From the NCBI GenBank assembly GCA_045046885.1, contig JASFYX010000021.1, forward strand, positions 1-64,000: a DNA stretch of 64,000 bases, in the 5' to 3' direction. The DNA comes from CG1-02-35-72 sp045046885. Its GTDB lineage: Bacteria; Bacteroidota; Bacteroidia; Flavobacteriales; Flavobacteriaceae. Under the pieces are notes generated by a model, which searched no databases, was not told the DNA's origin, and saw nothing but the letters and a program-made list of their open reading frames with translations. Shown here in pieces: positions 43,972 through 52,797 of the stretch; within the stretch, counting starts at the first letter, position 1, and every line of letters starts with the position of its first letter. Made by a program: the position numbers and the translations under genes.

Positions 43972-44490
43972 TTAAGCTTTTGTTTTAATTTCTTTAGCTC
44001 CCGATTTTTTAAGTAATTTCTCTAAATCAGCAACATTGTCTCCTGTTGATACTTCAACCATAAAATGATCGTCGGTTGTTCTTAAATCAGGATTTTCGGC
44101 TTCTTTAAAAGGCCATAGTTTACTGCGCATATAAAAGGTTATTACCATTAAATGTGCTGCAAAAAACACAGTCAATTCGAACATAATAGGGACAAATGCT
44201 GGAGAATTTTCGGCAAAACTCCCACTGGGTTTTCCGCCTATATTTTGAGGCCAATCTGATATCATCATATAATTCATCATCCAAATTGAAAAAGCCAATC
44301 CTATAATGCCATAAATGAAAGACATTATGGCTATGCGCGTGTTTTCTATGCCTACTGCTTTTTCTAATCCGTGAACTGGAAAAGGTGTAAACACTTCTTC
44401 TATATGATAATTAGCTTCTTTAATCTCTTTAACGGCGCTTAAAAGCACGTCATCATCATCGTAAATAGCTTGTACAGTTGTATTACTCAT
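43972..44490 (-). CDS. actD: Alternative complex III subunit ActD
   Basis: Membrane subunit of 172 residues with two hydrophobic segments (about 55-75 and 102-122). The family pattern HIEEVFTPFPVHGLEKAVG near residue 31 and GGKPSGSFAENSPAFVPIMFE before the second helix match ActD. Its start overlaps the end of actC by 8 bases. It holds ActC and ActF together in known complexes. Confidence 0.93.
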   Translation of the reverse strand: MSNTTVQAIYDDDDVLLSAVKEIKEANYHIEEVFTPFPVHGLEKAVGIENTRIAIMSFIYGIIGLAFSIWMMNYMMISDWPQNIGGKPSGSFAENSPAFVPIMFELTVFFAAHLMVITFYMRSKLWPFKEAENPDLRTTDDHFMVEVSTGDNVADLEKLLKKSGAKEIKTKA

Positions 44491-45877
44491 GATTGTTATC
44501 TCTTAATTTTTTATAATTTTCTCCAGACGATTTTAAAATACTCTTTAACTCTGCTTGTGCTATAACAGGAAATGTTCTAGCATATAATAAAAATAACACA
44601 AAGAAAAAGCCAATAGTGCCAATAAATATGGCTACATCGACAAAAGTTGGTGAAAACATTGTCCAAGTAGATGGTAAATGTCCGCGACTTAAATCGATTA
44701 CAATAATATCAAAACGCTCAAACCACATGCCGATATTTATAACGATAGAAATAAAGAATGACCACATATAATTTGTTCTTAATTTTTTAATCCAAAGCGA
44801 TTGTGGAATGATAAAGTTACAGGTAATCAATGCCCAAAACGCCCACCAATAAGGCCCCGTTGCAGCGCCAATTGACATATAAGTGTAATCTTCGTAACTG
44901 CTACCGCTGTACCATCCTATAAAAAATTCGGTTATATAAGCTACAGATACAATGCCTCCTGTTAATAATATCACCTTATTCATATTTTCTATATGAATAT
45001 TGGTTATATAAGCTTCAAGATTTGACACTTTACGCATAATAATGAGTAAGGTTTGTACCATAGCAAATCCTGAAAAGATAGCCCCTGCTACAAAGTAAGG
45101 TGGAAATATTGTACTGTGCCATCCTGGTATAACCGAGGTAGCAAAGTCCATTGATACAATTGTATGAACCGATAACACAAGTGGTGTTGCCAATCCGGCT
45201 AATACCAAAGAGACTTCTTCAAAACGTTGCCAATCTTTTAATCTTCCAGACCATCCAAAACTTAACAAACTGTATATTTTCTTTTGGAAAGGTTTTACAG
45301 CCCTATCGCGTAACATTGCAAAATCTGGTAATAATCCTGTGTACCAAAAGACTATTGATACTGATAGATATGTAGAAATAGCAAAAACATCCCATAACAA
45401 TGGTGAGTTAAAGTTTACCCATAAGTTACCCAAAGCATTAGGTAAAGGTAAAACGTAAAAGGCATTCCACACACGTCCCATATGAATTATAGGAAAAAGT
45501 CCAGCCTGAAAAACTGCAAATATTGTCATGGCTTCGGCAGAACGGTTAATTCCCATACGCCATTTTTGACGGAATAATAATAGTACCGCAGAAATTAAAG
45601 TTCCTGCGTGACCGATACCTACCCACCATACAAAGTTGGTGATATCCCAAGCCCAGTTAATTTTATTGTTTAAACCCCATACGCCAATACCTGTACCGAT
45701 GGTATAAATAATGGCGCCTATGCCCCATAAAAAGGCAATTAAGGCTATTGAAAAGGCAATCCACCACAGTTTATTAGCACGCCCTTCTACAGGCGCCGCA
45801 ACATCAACACTGATATCGTGATAACTTTTATTGCCGCTAATTAATGGTTCTCTTATAGGTGCTTCGTAATGAGACAT
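44483..45877 (-). CDS. actC: Alternative complex III subunit ActC (NrfD/PsrC family)
   Basis: Ten-helix membrane subunit that carries the quinol site. The 464-residue protein starts with a conserved REPLISGNKSYHDISVD block, and WVGIGHAGTLISAVLLLFRQ contains the conserved His of the quinol region. It shows the two four-helix bundles of the NrfD family. It follows actB after about 23 bases and overlaps actD by 8. Confidence 0.94.
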   Translation of the reverse strand: MSHYEAPIREPLISGNKSYHDISVDVAAPVEGRANKLWWIAFSIALIAFLWGIGAIIYTIGTGIGVWGLNNKINWAWDITNFVWWVGIGHAGTLISAVLLLFRQKWRMGINRSAEAMTIFAVFQAGLFPIIHMGRVWNAFYVLPLPNALGNLWVNFNSPLLWDVFAISTYLSVSIVFWYTGLLPDFAMLRDRAVKPFQKKIYSLLSFGWSGRLKDWQRFEEVSLVLAGLATPLVLSVHTIVSMDFATSVIPGWHSTIFPPYFVAGAIFSGFAMVQTLLIIMRKVSNLEAYITNIHIENMNKVILLTGGIVSVAYITEFFIGWYSGSSYEDYTYMSIGAATGPYWWAFWALITCNFIIPQSLWIKKLRTNYMWSFFISIVINIGMWFERFDIIVIDLSRGHLPSTWTMFSPTFVDVAIFIGTIGFFFVLFLLYARTFPVIAQAELKSILKSSGENYKKLRDNNHE

Positions 45878-45900
45878 AATTTATTGTATATCTTTATTTA

Positions 45901-48900
45901 TTAATCTTTTGTATTTCTAACTTTAAGATGGTACATAACGTTTGGTTTTGTACCAATTTCTGCTAATAAATGAAAAGTACGATCGTCTTCTGTTAATTGT
46001 GCCACATCGCTTTTTTTATCATTTACGTCGCCAAATACCATGGCGCCTGTTGGACAAGCACTTGAACAAGCTGTTTGGAATTCTATATCTTTTACAGGAC
46101 GTCCTTCTTTTTTAGCCGTTAAAATACTCAATTGTGTTTTTTGAATACACATTGAACATTTTTCCATAACGCCTCTAGAGCGTACAACAACGTCTGGATT
46201 CAATACCATTTTACTGAGGTCGTTATTCATGTTAAAGTCAAATTCGCTGTTATTAGCATATTTAAACCAGTTAAAACGACGGACACGATACGGGCAGTTA
46301 TTAGCACAATAACGTGTGCCTACACAACGGTTATAAGCCATATGATTTTGACCTTGACGACTGTGTGATGTTGCCGAAACTGGACATACAGTTTCACAAG
46401 GTGCATGGTTACAATGCTGACACATTACAGGTTGAAAAGCCACTTGTGGATTTTCTTCTGGAATAGTCATATCATTAAACATCTCACCCGAACCAAAAAT
46501 ACCTTCTTCTTTGGCTTTTTCATTTGTCATATCAGAGGTGTAATACCTATCTATACGCAACCAATGCATATCGCGGCTTACACGTATTTCGTGTTTACCT
46601 ACAACAGGTACATTATTTTCGGCATGACAGGCCACAATGCAAGCAGCACATCCTGTACAAGTTGCTAAATCTATAGACAGATTAAAGTGAGGACCTACAT
46701 CATCACTAAATTTATCCCATAAATCTACTTTATCGGCTGTAACTTCTTGATGGTTTAAAGAAAATTCTGGTGTTTTATTCCAAGATTCTTTTGGATTTTT
46801 AATGAAATCGTCTAAAGTAGTTTCTTTAATAATTTCATCACGACCCATTATGGTATGTTGCAATTGCACACAGGCAAATTCGTATTCGCCATTTGTCTTT
46901 TCAATACTTACAGCTTGTACATTATTGAAATTTAGCATCAATGCGTAGGCATTTAAACCTATCATCATATCTTCTTGCATACCCGCTGTTCTACCATAAC
47001 CAACAGCTAAACCAACACTACCTTTAGCTTGACCGGGTTGGATATAAACAGGTACATTATTTAAAGTAGTATTACCCACTTTTAAATTAACCATATCGCC
47101 ATTAAGAGCGCCATTGCTTACGTTCCAGTTTTTTATATTTAATGTTTTGGCATCTGCCATAGACATTGTTAAATAATTATCCCAAGAAGTTCTTGTAACG
47201 GGGTCGGGTAATTCTTGCAACCAAGGATTGGCAGCTTGTTTACCATCTCCTAAACCTGTTTTAGCGTATAAAGAGAGTTCGAATTTAGCAATTTTTGTTT
47301 TGCTTAACGCTGATGCTAAACTTGCTAAATCTAATTTATTTTCTTTTAATTTTAAAGCTGATGATGATGCGTAAACACCGTCGTGTAAAGCTTTATTCCA
47401 TCCTGCTCCTTTTAAAATATTGGCAGACCAATTATCGCGTAAAGCTTGATAATAATTTTGAGAGCTACCCATCCACATTAATAAACTGTCTTCAAATTGA
47501 CGTGTGTCAAATAAAGGTTTAATGGTGGGTTGCATAAGGCTGTAATGGCCTTCTTGTAAGTGCGCGTCTCCCCAAGATTCTAAATAATGAGGTGTGGTCG
47601 CTACAAATTGTGTTTGCAAAGCCGTTTCGTCATCATTTGAACTAAAAGTTACCGATAGTTTTACTTTTTTCAAGCCTTCATTAAAGGCTTTTGCATCAGC
47701 TAAGGAATAAGATGGATTAGCATTATAAACTAATAAAGCGCCTACTTTACCAGCATTCATTTCTTTTATCAATGAAGCCACTTGAGTATCATTTCCCGCC
47801 CTTACGTAACGAGGAGAAGTAGCATCATAAACTTCAGATTGTAATGCTGCATTAAGTTTATTGGTTAAAATTTGAGCTGCTTTATTTTGAATTCCTGTAA
47901 CAACTACAGCATTTTTACTAGCTTTTCTCAATTGTTTTGCAAGCTTAATTAAAGTTGCATCAGCAGCCGTTTTTTGTGATGAAAAACTAGTTCCAACAAC
48001 AGCATTATATAAATTTAGTAAAGCAAAAACTTGTTCTGATGGTTTTAGTAGAATACGCGTATCGGCATTGGCACCTGTTACAGACATGTTAGATTCTATC
48101 TGAATATGTTTTGACATTTTACCGTGTTTTGGTACACGTGTTTTGGCGTAAGCAGCACTGTATTGACCACCTTGCCAATCGCCTAAAAAGTCGGCACCAA
48201 TAGAAACAATTAATTCTGCTTTTTCGAAGTTATAATTTGGTAAAGCCCGTAAACCATACATCGTTTCAAACGCCTCTAAAGCGGCGTTTTCTGATATAGC
48301 ATCGTAATTTATATGTTCTACATTGCCATATACTTTAGTGAAATCTGCAATTACTTTATTAGAAGATGGACTGGCTGTAGTTCCTGTTAAAACAACTATT
48401 TTTTCGTTATTTTCTTTTAAACTGTTTAGCGTATCTACAACTTTAGAATCTAAAGCTTTCCAACTAGTTGGTTTTTTAACGGCTAATGGCCCTCTTAATC
48501 GGTTGTTATCGTATAAAGATAAAACAGAAGCTTGTACTCTTGCAGATGTTGCGCCCCAATTACCCGCCATTTTGTTGGGCTCAATTTTTATAGGACGGCC
48601 TTCACGGACTTTTACCAAAACATTGGCAAATTCAGCACCATCTGCCATTGTTGTAGCATAAAAGTTAGCAACACCCGGAATTATATTTTCTGGTTTTACA
48701 ACATATGGAATTGATTTAATCACAGGTCCTTCGCAAGCTGCTAACGAAGCCGCTGCAGTAGAAAATCCTACATATTTTAGAAAATCACGTCGTGTAGTTG
48801 CCGAATTAGACAAGCTTTCTTTATTACCCAAAAACACGTCTGTAGGTAATTCTTCTTTAAATTCTTTATTGAAGTTTTCAACAATTGGACTATCGGCTTT

Positions 48901-48942
48901 AAGCTCTTCTACGCTTCTCCAATATTTTTTATTTGATGCCAT
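45901..48942 (-). CDS. actB: Alternative complex III subunit ActB, Fe-S lipoprotein fused to a molybdopterin-enzyme-like domain
   Basis: Large periplasmic electron-transfer subunit of 1013 residues. A twin-arginine motif (R51-R52-D-F-L-K) is followed by a lipobox ending in Cys70 (SLAAC), so it is exported folded by Tat and lipid-anchored. The middle part has the fold of a molybdopterin oxidoreductase without the cofactor role, as known for the family. The last about 270 residues carry Fe-S cysteines in CTGCAACIVACHAEN, CQHCNHAPCETVCPV, CVGTRYCANNCPYR, CSMCIQKTQ and ACSSACPTGAM. It lies between actA (27 bases) and actC. Confidence 0.95.
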   Translation of the reverse strand: MASNKKYWRSVEELKADSPIVENFNKEFKEELPTDVFLGNKESLSNSATTRRDFLKYVGFSTAAASLAACEGPVIKSIPYVVKPENIIPGVANFYATTMADGAEFANVLVKVREGRPIKIEPNKMAGNWGATSARVQASVLSLYDNNRLRGPLAVKKPTSWKALDSKVVDTLNSLKENNEKIVVLTGTTASPSSNKVIADFTKVYGNVEHINYDAISENAALEAFETMYGLRALPNYNFEKAELIVSIGADFLGDWQGGQYSAAYAKTRVPKHGKMSKHIQIESNMSVTGANADTRILLKPSEQVFALLNLYNAVVGTSFSSQKTAADATLIKLAKQLRKASKNAVVVTGIQNKAAQILTNKLNAALQSEVYDATSPRYVRAGNDTQVASLIKEMNAGKVGALLVYNANPSYSLADAKAFNEGLKKVKLSVTFSSNDDETALQTQFVATTPHYLESWGDAHLQEGHYSLMQPTIKPLFDTRQFEDSLLMWMGSSQNYYQALRDNWSANILKGAGWNKALHDGVYASSSALKLKENKLDLASLASALSKTKIAKFELSLYAKTGLGDGKQAANPWLQELPDPVTRTSWDNYLTMSMADAKTLNIKNWNVSNGALNGDMVNLKVGNTTLNNVPVYIQPGQAKGSVGLAVGYGRTAGMQEDMMIGLNAYALMLNFNNVQAVSIEKTNGEYEFACVQLQHTIMGRDEIIKETTLDDFIKNPKESWNKTPEFSLNHQEVTADKVDLWDKFSDDVGPHFNLSIDLATCTGCAACIVACHAENNVPVVGKHEIRVSRDMHWLRIDRYYTSDMTNEKAKEEGIFGSGEMFNDMTIPEENPQVAFQPVMCQHCNHAPCETVCPVSATSHSRQGQNHMAYNRCVGTRYCANNCPYRVRRFNWFKYANNSEFDFNMNNDLSKMVLNPDVVVRSRGVMEKCSMCIQKTQLSILTAKKEGRPVKDIEFQTACSSACPTGAMVFGDVNDKKSDVAQLTEDDRTFHLLAEIGTKPNVMYHLKVRNTKD

Positions 48943-48969
48943 TGTATAATTTAGTGTTTTCTTTATTTA

Positions 48970-50475
48970 TTAATAGTGACATTTACCACATTCTTGACCA
49001 CCCATTTCAGCTACTGTCGCTTTTTCTACGTGGTATTTTTTTAACTGATCTTTGATGTTATTATAATAACCATTGCCTTTCATTTTAACATCGGTTGTTT
49101 TATGACATTCAATACACCAACCCATAGTAAGTTTAGAATACTGCCTTACCTCTTCCATTGTTTCAACCGGTCCGTGACAAGTTTGGCATTTAAGACCTGC
49201 AACTGTTACGTGTTGCGAATGATTGTAATACGCAAAATCTGGTAAATTATGGATACGTACCCATTTTACTGGTTTTTGTTTATAGCCTTCAATATAATTT
49301 AGATTGTCTTTATCCCAACCGATAGCGTCATAAATTTTTTGAATTTCGCCATCGTAAAAAGCTTTGTCTTTATCTGTTGTAACAGGGCCATTGTATTCTG
49401 AAATGCTTTTATGACAATTCATACAAACATTTAAGGTAGGAATACCTGAAGTTTTACTGTGTTTAGCAGATGAATGACAATATTGACAATCTATTTTATT
49501 ATCGCCTGCATGAATTTTATGCGAAAATTGTATTGGCTGGATGGGTTGATAACCTGTATCTACACCCACTTTAAAAAGGGCTCCAAAACCTACATAAGCA
49601 GTACCAAATAATAAGAAGATAGTAGCAAATATTTTTAAAAAGCCATTATTGCTTTTAACGTAAATCCAAACTATTAAAGCTAAAATAACCAATCCGAGTA
49701 ACAAACTCATCCAAGCGGTTGAGGGTTTTGGCTTGGCTAAATTATCATCTTTAGCACCTGTTTTAGCCACTGCTTTTTTAGCATTTCCTGCTGAGGTGTA
49801 GGCTAAAATATTATCTATATCGTCTGCCGATAACTGTGGAAACGGCATCATTGGCATACCATTAAACTCTTTAAACAGCGCTACGGCATCGGCATCACCA
49901 CTAGCGCGTAAAGCATTATTATCTTTTATCCAAGCATGCAACCATTCTTTAGAACGGCGGTCGGCTACATTAGCCAAGGCAGGTCCAATAAGTTTTTTAT
50001 CTAATTTATGACAAGCAGCACAATTGGCTTGAAAAAGTGATTTTCCCGCGGCAACTTTTGGGTCGGCTTTAGTAGCAACAGCTACATCTTCTTTCGCTTT
50101 GGGTTTCCCACTTGTATAGGCCAAAATATCATCAATGTCTTGATCAGACAATTGCGGAAATGGCATCATAGGCATACCATTAAATTCTTTAAACAGCGCA
50201 ACTGCATCTGCATCGCCACTGGCACGCAAAGCATTGTTGTCTTTTATCCAACTTTTTAACCACTTGTTAGATCTTGTATCGGCAATATTCCCTAAAGCGG
50301 GGCCAATAAGTTTTTTATCTAATTTATGACAAGCAGCACAATTGGCATTGTACAATTGTTTTCCCTTATCATAATTACCTGTTTGGGCAGAGATGCTTAG
50401 ACTTAAAAATAGAATAAAGCTAATGCTAGAAAACAGAAATTTGTTTACTAGACTGTGTTGTTTCACACTTTTCAT
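48970..50475 (-). CDS. actA: Alternative complex III subunit ActA, seven-haem form with duplicated cytochrome c domain
   Basis: Multihaem cytochrome that opens the act operon. Signal peptide about 1-30. Haem motifs start at C46, C152, C330, C351, C430, C454 and C496. The first two lie in tandem monohaem domains (about 31-125 and 140-231) that share a long stretch from NNALRASGDADAVAL to MPMMPFPQLS without change. Two membrane segments follow (254-273, 279-300), then the usual five-haem domain, so both haem regions face the periplasm. Five haems is the number known for Rhodothermus ActA; the two additional domains may carry electrons onward. One long tandem repeat at DNA level is also seen. 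Confidence 0.95.
   Translation of the reverse strand: MKSVKQHSLVNKFLFSSISFILFLSLSISAQTGNYDKGKQLYNANCAACHKLDKKLIGPALGNIADTRSNKWLKSWIKDNNALRASGDADAVALFKEFNGMPMMPFPQLSDQDIDDILAYTSGKPKAKEDVAVATKADPKVAAGKSLFQANCAACHKLDKKLIGPALANVADRRSKEWLHAWIKDNNALRASGDADAVALFKEFNGMPMMPFPQLSADDIDNILAYTSAGNAKKAVAKTGAKDDNLAKPKPSTAWMSLLLGLVILALIVWIYVKSNNGFLKIFATIFLLFGTAYVGFGALFKVGVDTGYQPIQPIQFSHKIHAGDNKIDCQYCHSSAKHSKTSGIPTLNVCMNCHKSISEYNGPVTTDKDKAFYDGEIQKIYDAIGWDKDNLNYIEGYKQKPVKWVRIHNLPDFAYYNHSQHVTVAGLKCQTCHGPVETMEEVRQYSKLTMGWCIECHKTTDVKMKGNGYYNNIKDQLKKYHVEKATVAEMGGQECGKCHY
49783..50358. repeat. Tandem domain duplication inside actA
   Basis: Two units, 49783-50040 and 50101-50358, are offset by 318 bases (106 codons). 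The protein copies are nearly identical, but most codons differ at silent positions. A 44-base run is the exception and is identical: 49985-50028 and 50303-50346, covering the haem motif. Confidence 0.9.
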
Positions 50476-50569
50476 ACTGAAAATAAATATATGTTCTTCT
50501 TGTTTGGTATAATTGTTTCTATAGTTTTAAATGATAAAACATTAGAGTTTTTATCTTTTTTAGATTTGA

Positions 50570-50598
50570 CAAAAATACTATTAAAAAGTAATTTACAA
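50570..50598 (-). promoter_or_regulatory. Promoter of the act-cta operon
   Basis: On the minus strand, TTG (50598-50596), an 18-base spacer and TATTTTTG (50577-50570) form a full Bacteroidota promoter about 95 bases before the actA ATG. It lies in the gap to the divergent SPOR gene. Confidence 0.7.
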
Positions 50599-50694
50599 AA
50601 TCTAATTTTAACAAAGGCGCAATTTATAATCATTCTAAACAATATACAAGATATTAATCAAACATTTATTAATTTAGCCACAAGAAATATTACT

Positions 50695-51093
50695 ATGAAA
50701 ATAAACAATAAAAAACTAGTTACTCTTTTTTCTTTTTTTGCAATAATGTTTTCATTATCAGCTTTTAGCCAAAAAAACTCAAATTTAGAAATACTAAAAA
50801 GTTCTAAAATAGATTCTATTTTAATTAAAAAGAAAACCTATAATAGTACACATCCTATAAAAGGATATCGCATACAATTGTATTATGGTAACGAAGATTT
50901 AGCCTATAAATTTAAATATAGTTTCGAAAAATCTTTTCCAAATCAAGAAGTTTCAATAGAATTTGACAATCCAGATTGGAAGACAATGGTGGGTAATTTT
51001 AGAACACATATTGCCGCCGATAGTGCTAATGTGGCGATTAAAAAACAATTTTTAGGAGCTGTTGTGGTAAATGTGCCGCTAAAAATAGAATAA
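50695..51093 (+). CDS. SPOR-domain-like secreted protein
   Basis: A 132-residue exported protein. The start chosen is the ATG at 50695, because it begins a clear signal peptide (MKINNKKLVTLFSFFAIMFS then LSAFSQ); the open frame to the left (50455-50694) has no coding character and overlaps the actA promoter. The mature part, GYRIQLYYGNEDLAYKFKYS through FEKSFPNQEVSIEFDNPDWK to VGNFRTHIAADS, fits a SPOR (peptidoglycan-binding) domain as common in Bacteroidota. It is divergent from actA and 47 bases before ruvB. Confidence 0.8.
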   Translation: MKINNKKLVTLFSFFAIMFSLSAFSQKNSNLEILKSSKIDSILIKKKTYNSTHPIKGYRIQLYYGNEDLAYKFKYSFEKSFPNQEVSIEFDNPDWKTMVGNFRTHIAADSANVAIKKQFLGAVVVNVPLKIE

Positions 51094-51127
51094 TACTTTT
51101 TAAATATCTTTTTCTTTTTAATTGATT

Positions 51128-51135
51128 TATATTTG
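51128..51135 (+). promoter_or_regulatory. -7 box directly before ruvB
   Basis: TATATTTG, a perfect TAnnTTTG, ends only 5 bases before the ruvB ATG. Transcription would start at or within a base or two of the start codon, giving a leaderless message. No TTG is seen at -33. Confidence 0.5.
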
Positions 51136-51140
51136 TCTCT

Positions 51141-52163
51141 ATGAATTTAGACTTAGACCCTTCTTCTGAAAATCTTTCAAATGAAGATTTGGATATTGAA
51201 AAGAAATTAAGACCGCTTACTTTTGAAGATTTTACGGGTCAAGAGCAAGTTATTTCTAATTTAAAAATATTTGTAGAAGCTGCCAAACAACGCAATGAGG
51301 CGCTCGATCATACTTTATTTCACGGCCCTCCTGGTTTAGGGAAAACTACTTTAGCACATATTTTGGCCAATGAATTAGATACTGGCATTAAAATTACCTC
51401 GGGTCCTGTTTTAGATAAGCCTGGCGATTTAGCAGGTTTGCTTACAAACTTAGAAGAACGCGATGTTTTATTTATTGATGAAATCCACCGTTTGAGTCCT
51501 ATTGTAGAAGAATACTTGTACGCCGCTATGGAAGATTACAAGATTGATATTATGATAGAGTCTGGCCCAAATGCTAGAACGGTTCAATTAAATTTAGAAC
51601 CTTTTACTTTGGTAGGGGCTACAACACGTTCTGGACTTTTAACAGCACCTATGCGTGCCCGTTTTGGTATTACCAGTCGCCTACAATATTACAACGCCGA
51701 ATTACTTACCACCATTATTCAACGTAGTGCTACCATATTACATGTACCCATTTCTATGGAAGCCGCTATTGAAATAGCAGGTCGTAGTCGTGGTACGCCA
51801 CGTATTGCCAATGCTTTATTAAGACGTGTCCGCGATTTTGCTCAAATAAAAGGCGACGGCACTATTGACATTAAAATTGCCAAGTTTGCTTTACAAGCCC
51901 TCAATGTAGATGCACATGGTTTAGATGAAATGGATAACAAAATTTTGACCACTATAATTGATAAGTTTAAAGGAGGCCCTGTTGGCTTAGGAACTTTGGC
52001 AACTTCTGTTTCAGAAAATGCCGAAACTATTGAAGAAGTGTACGAACCTTTTCTTATTCAAGAAGGTTTTATAATGCGCACCCCTAGAGGACGCGAGGTA
52101 ACCGATTTGGCTTACAAACATCTAGGCCGCACAAGAGCAGGCAATCAAAACGAATTGTTTTAA
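51141..52163 (+). CDS. ruvB: Holliday junction branch-migration helicase RuvB
   Basis: Hexameric AAA+ motor that works with RuvA and RuvC on Holliday junctions. The 340-residue protein has LRPLTFEDFTGQE, Walker A HGPPGLGKTTLA (about 58-69), Walker B LFIDEIHRL, sensor GATTRSGLLTAPMRARFG and the C-terminal winged helix ending TPRGREVTDLAYKHLG. Its partner ruvA lies 4 kb downstream on the same strand, not adjacent as in E. coli. Confidence 0.97.
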   Translation: MNLDLDPSSENLSNEDLDIEKKLRPLTFEDFTGQEQVISNLKIFVEAAKQRNEALDHTLFHGPPGLGKTTLAHILANELDTGIKITSGPVLDKPGDLAGLLTNLEERDVLFIDEIHRLSPIVEEYLYAAMEDYKIDIMIESGPNARTVQLNLEPFTLVGATTRSGLLTAPMRARFGITSRLQYYNAELLTTIIQRSATILHVPISMEAAIEIAGRSRGTPRIANALLRRVRDFAQIKGDGTIDIKIAKFALQALNVDAHGLDEMDNKILTTIIDKFKGGPVGLGTLATSVSENAETIEEVYEPFLIQEGFIMRTPRGREVTDLAYKHLGRTRAGNQNELF

Positions 52164-52204
52164 ACCCCTTTGAGTATGTTTTATAATATTAAGTAAATTT
52201 AAAA

Positions 52205-52765
52205 ATGTCAATAATTCCAAATGCAGGAACAAGCGAACTGACTTCTCCTTTTTTTAAAAAAAATAAAGAATCTTGTGAAAAATTTCTAAAATTTATTGAA
52301 GGATTGGGTGGAAAAGTTAACGGTAGATATAATGCTTTCTCTTACCATTTATTAGGGAAAATCAAAAGAAAAAATCAATGGGATTTAAGATTCAAAAAAT
52401 CTAGTTACACTTCTGGGAATTTATTTTTATCATCAAAATACCAATCGCTATCATTTGTTTCAGAATGGTTTGCAGATGAAATAGAGTTAAACTGCCCAAA
52501 ATTCAAAATAAGAAAGAAAAAAAAATTAGATTATATTAAAAAGTATATCTTTTCTAATTTAAGGGAATTAAAAGAAAATAAAAATTACATTCTTGAATGT
52601 TCTGAATCTAATAATTTTTTTATCCTCTATTTGAATGAAATCTTATTGAATTTATATATAGAAGAAAAAGTTTACGAGATAATTTATGAAAAGAAAAAAA
52701 TGGTGATTTCTTTAAGAACTGAGGAAATACATAGGGAAGAAATTTTGAAAATTATTGAAATATAA
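52205..52765 (+). CDS. Orphan protein of unknown function
   Basis: A 186-residue protein I do not recognise. It has no signal peptide or membrane span. It is strongly basic and rich in Lys, Ile, Leu, Asn, with AAA and ATA/TTA codons, so it is more AT-rich than ruvB and queG around it. Segments include SCEKFLKFIEGLGGKVNGRY, SLSFVSEWFADEIELN and a Lys-rich RKKKKLDYIKKY. Its own ATG follows ruvB by 41 bases. Composition suggests a recently acquired or fast-evolving gene. Confidence 0.6.
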   Translation: MSIIPNAGTSELTSPFFKKNKESCEKFLKFIEGLGGKVNGRYNAFSYHLLGKIKRKNQWDLRFKKSSYTSGNLFLSSKYQSLSFVSEWFADEIELNCPKFKIRKKKKLDYIKKYIFSNLRELKENKNYILECSESNNFFILYLNEILLNLYIEEKVYEIIYEKKKMVISLRTEEIHREEILKIIEI

Positions 52766-52797
52766 ACTGAGCCCAAATAAAAAGAAAGAAGCTCACT

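Noticed and set aside
49783..50358. Assembly artefact as the cause of the ActA duplication
   Set aside because: The two copies differ at many silent sites and in linkers, which a simple assembly duplication would not produce.
50455..50694. An 80-codon N-terminal extension of the SPOR-domain protein
   Set aside because: It overlaps the actA start and promoter, has no coding character, and the ATG at 50695 begins a proper signal peptide.
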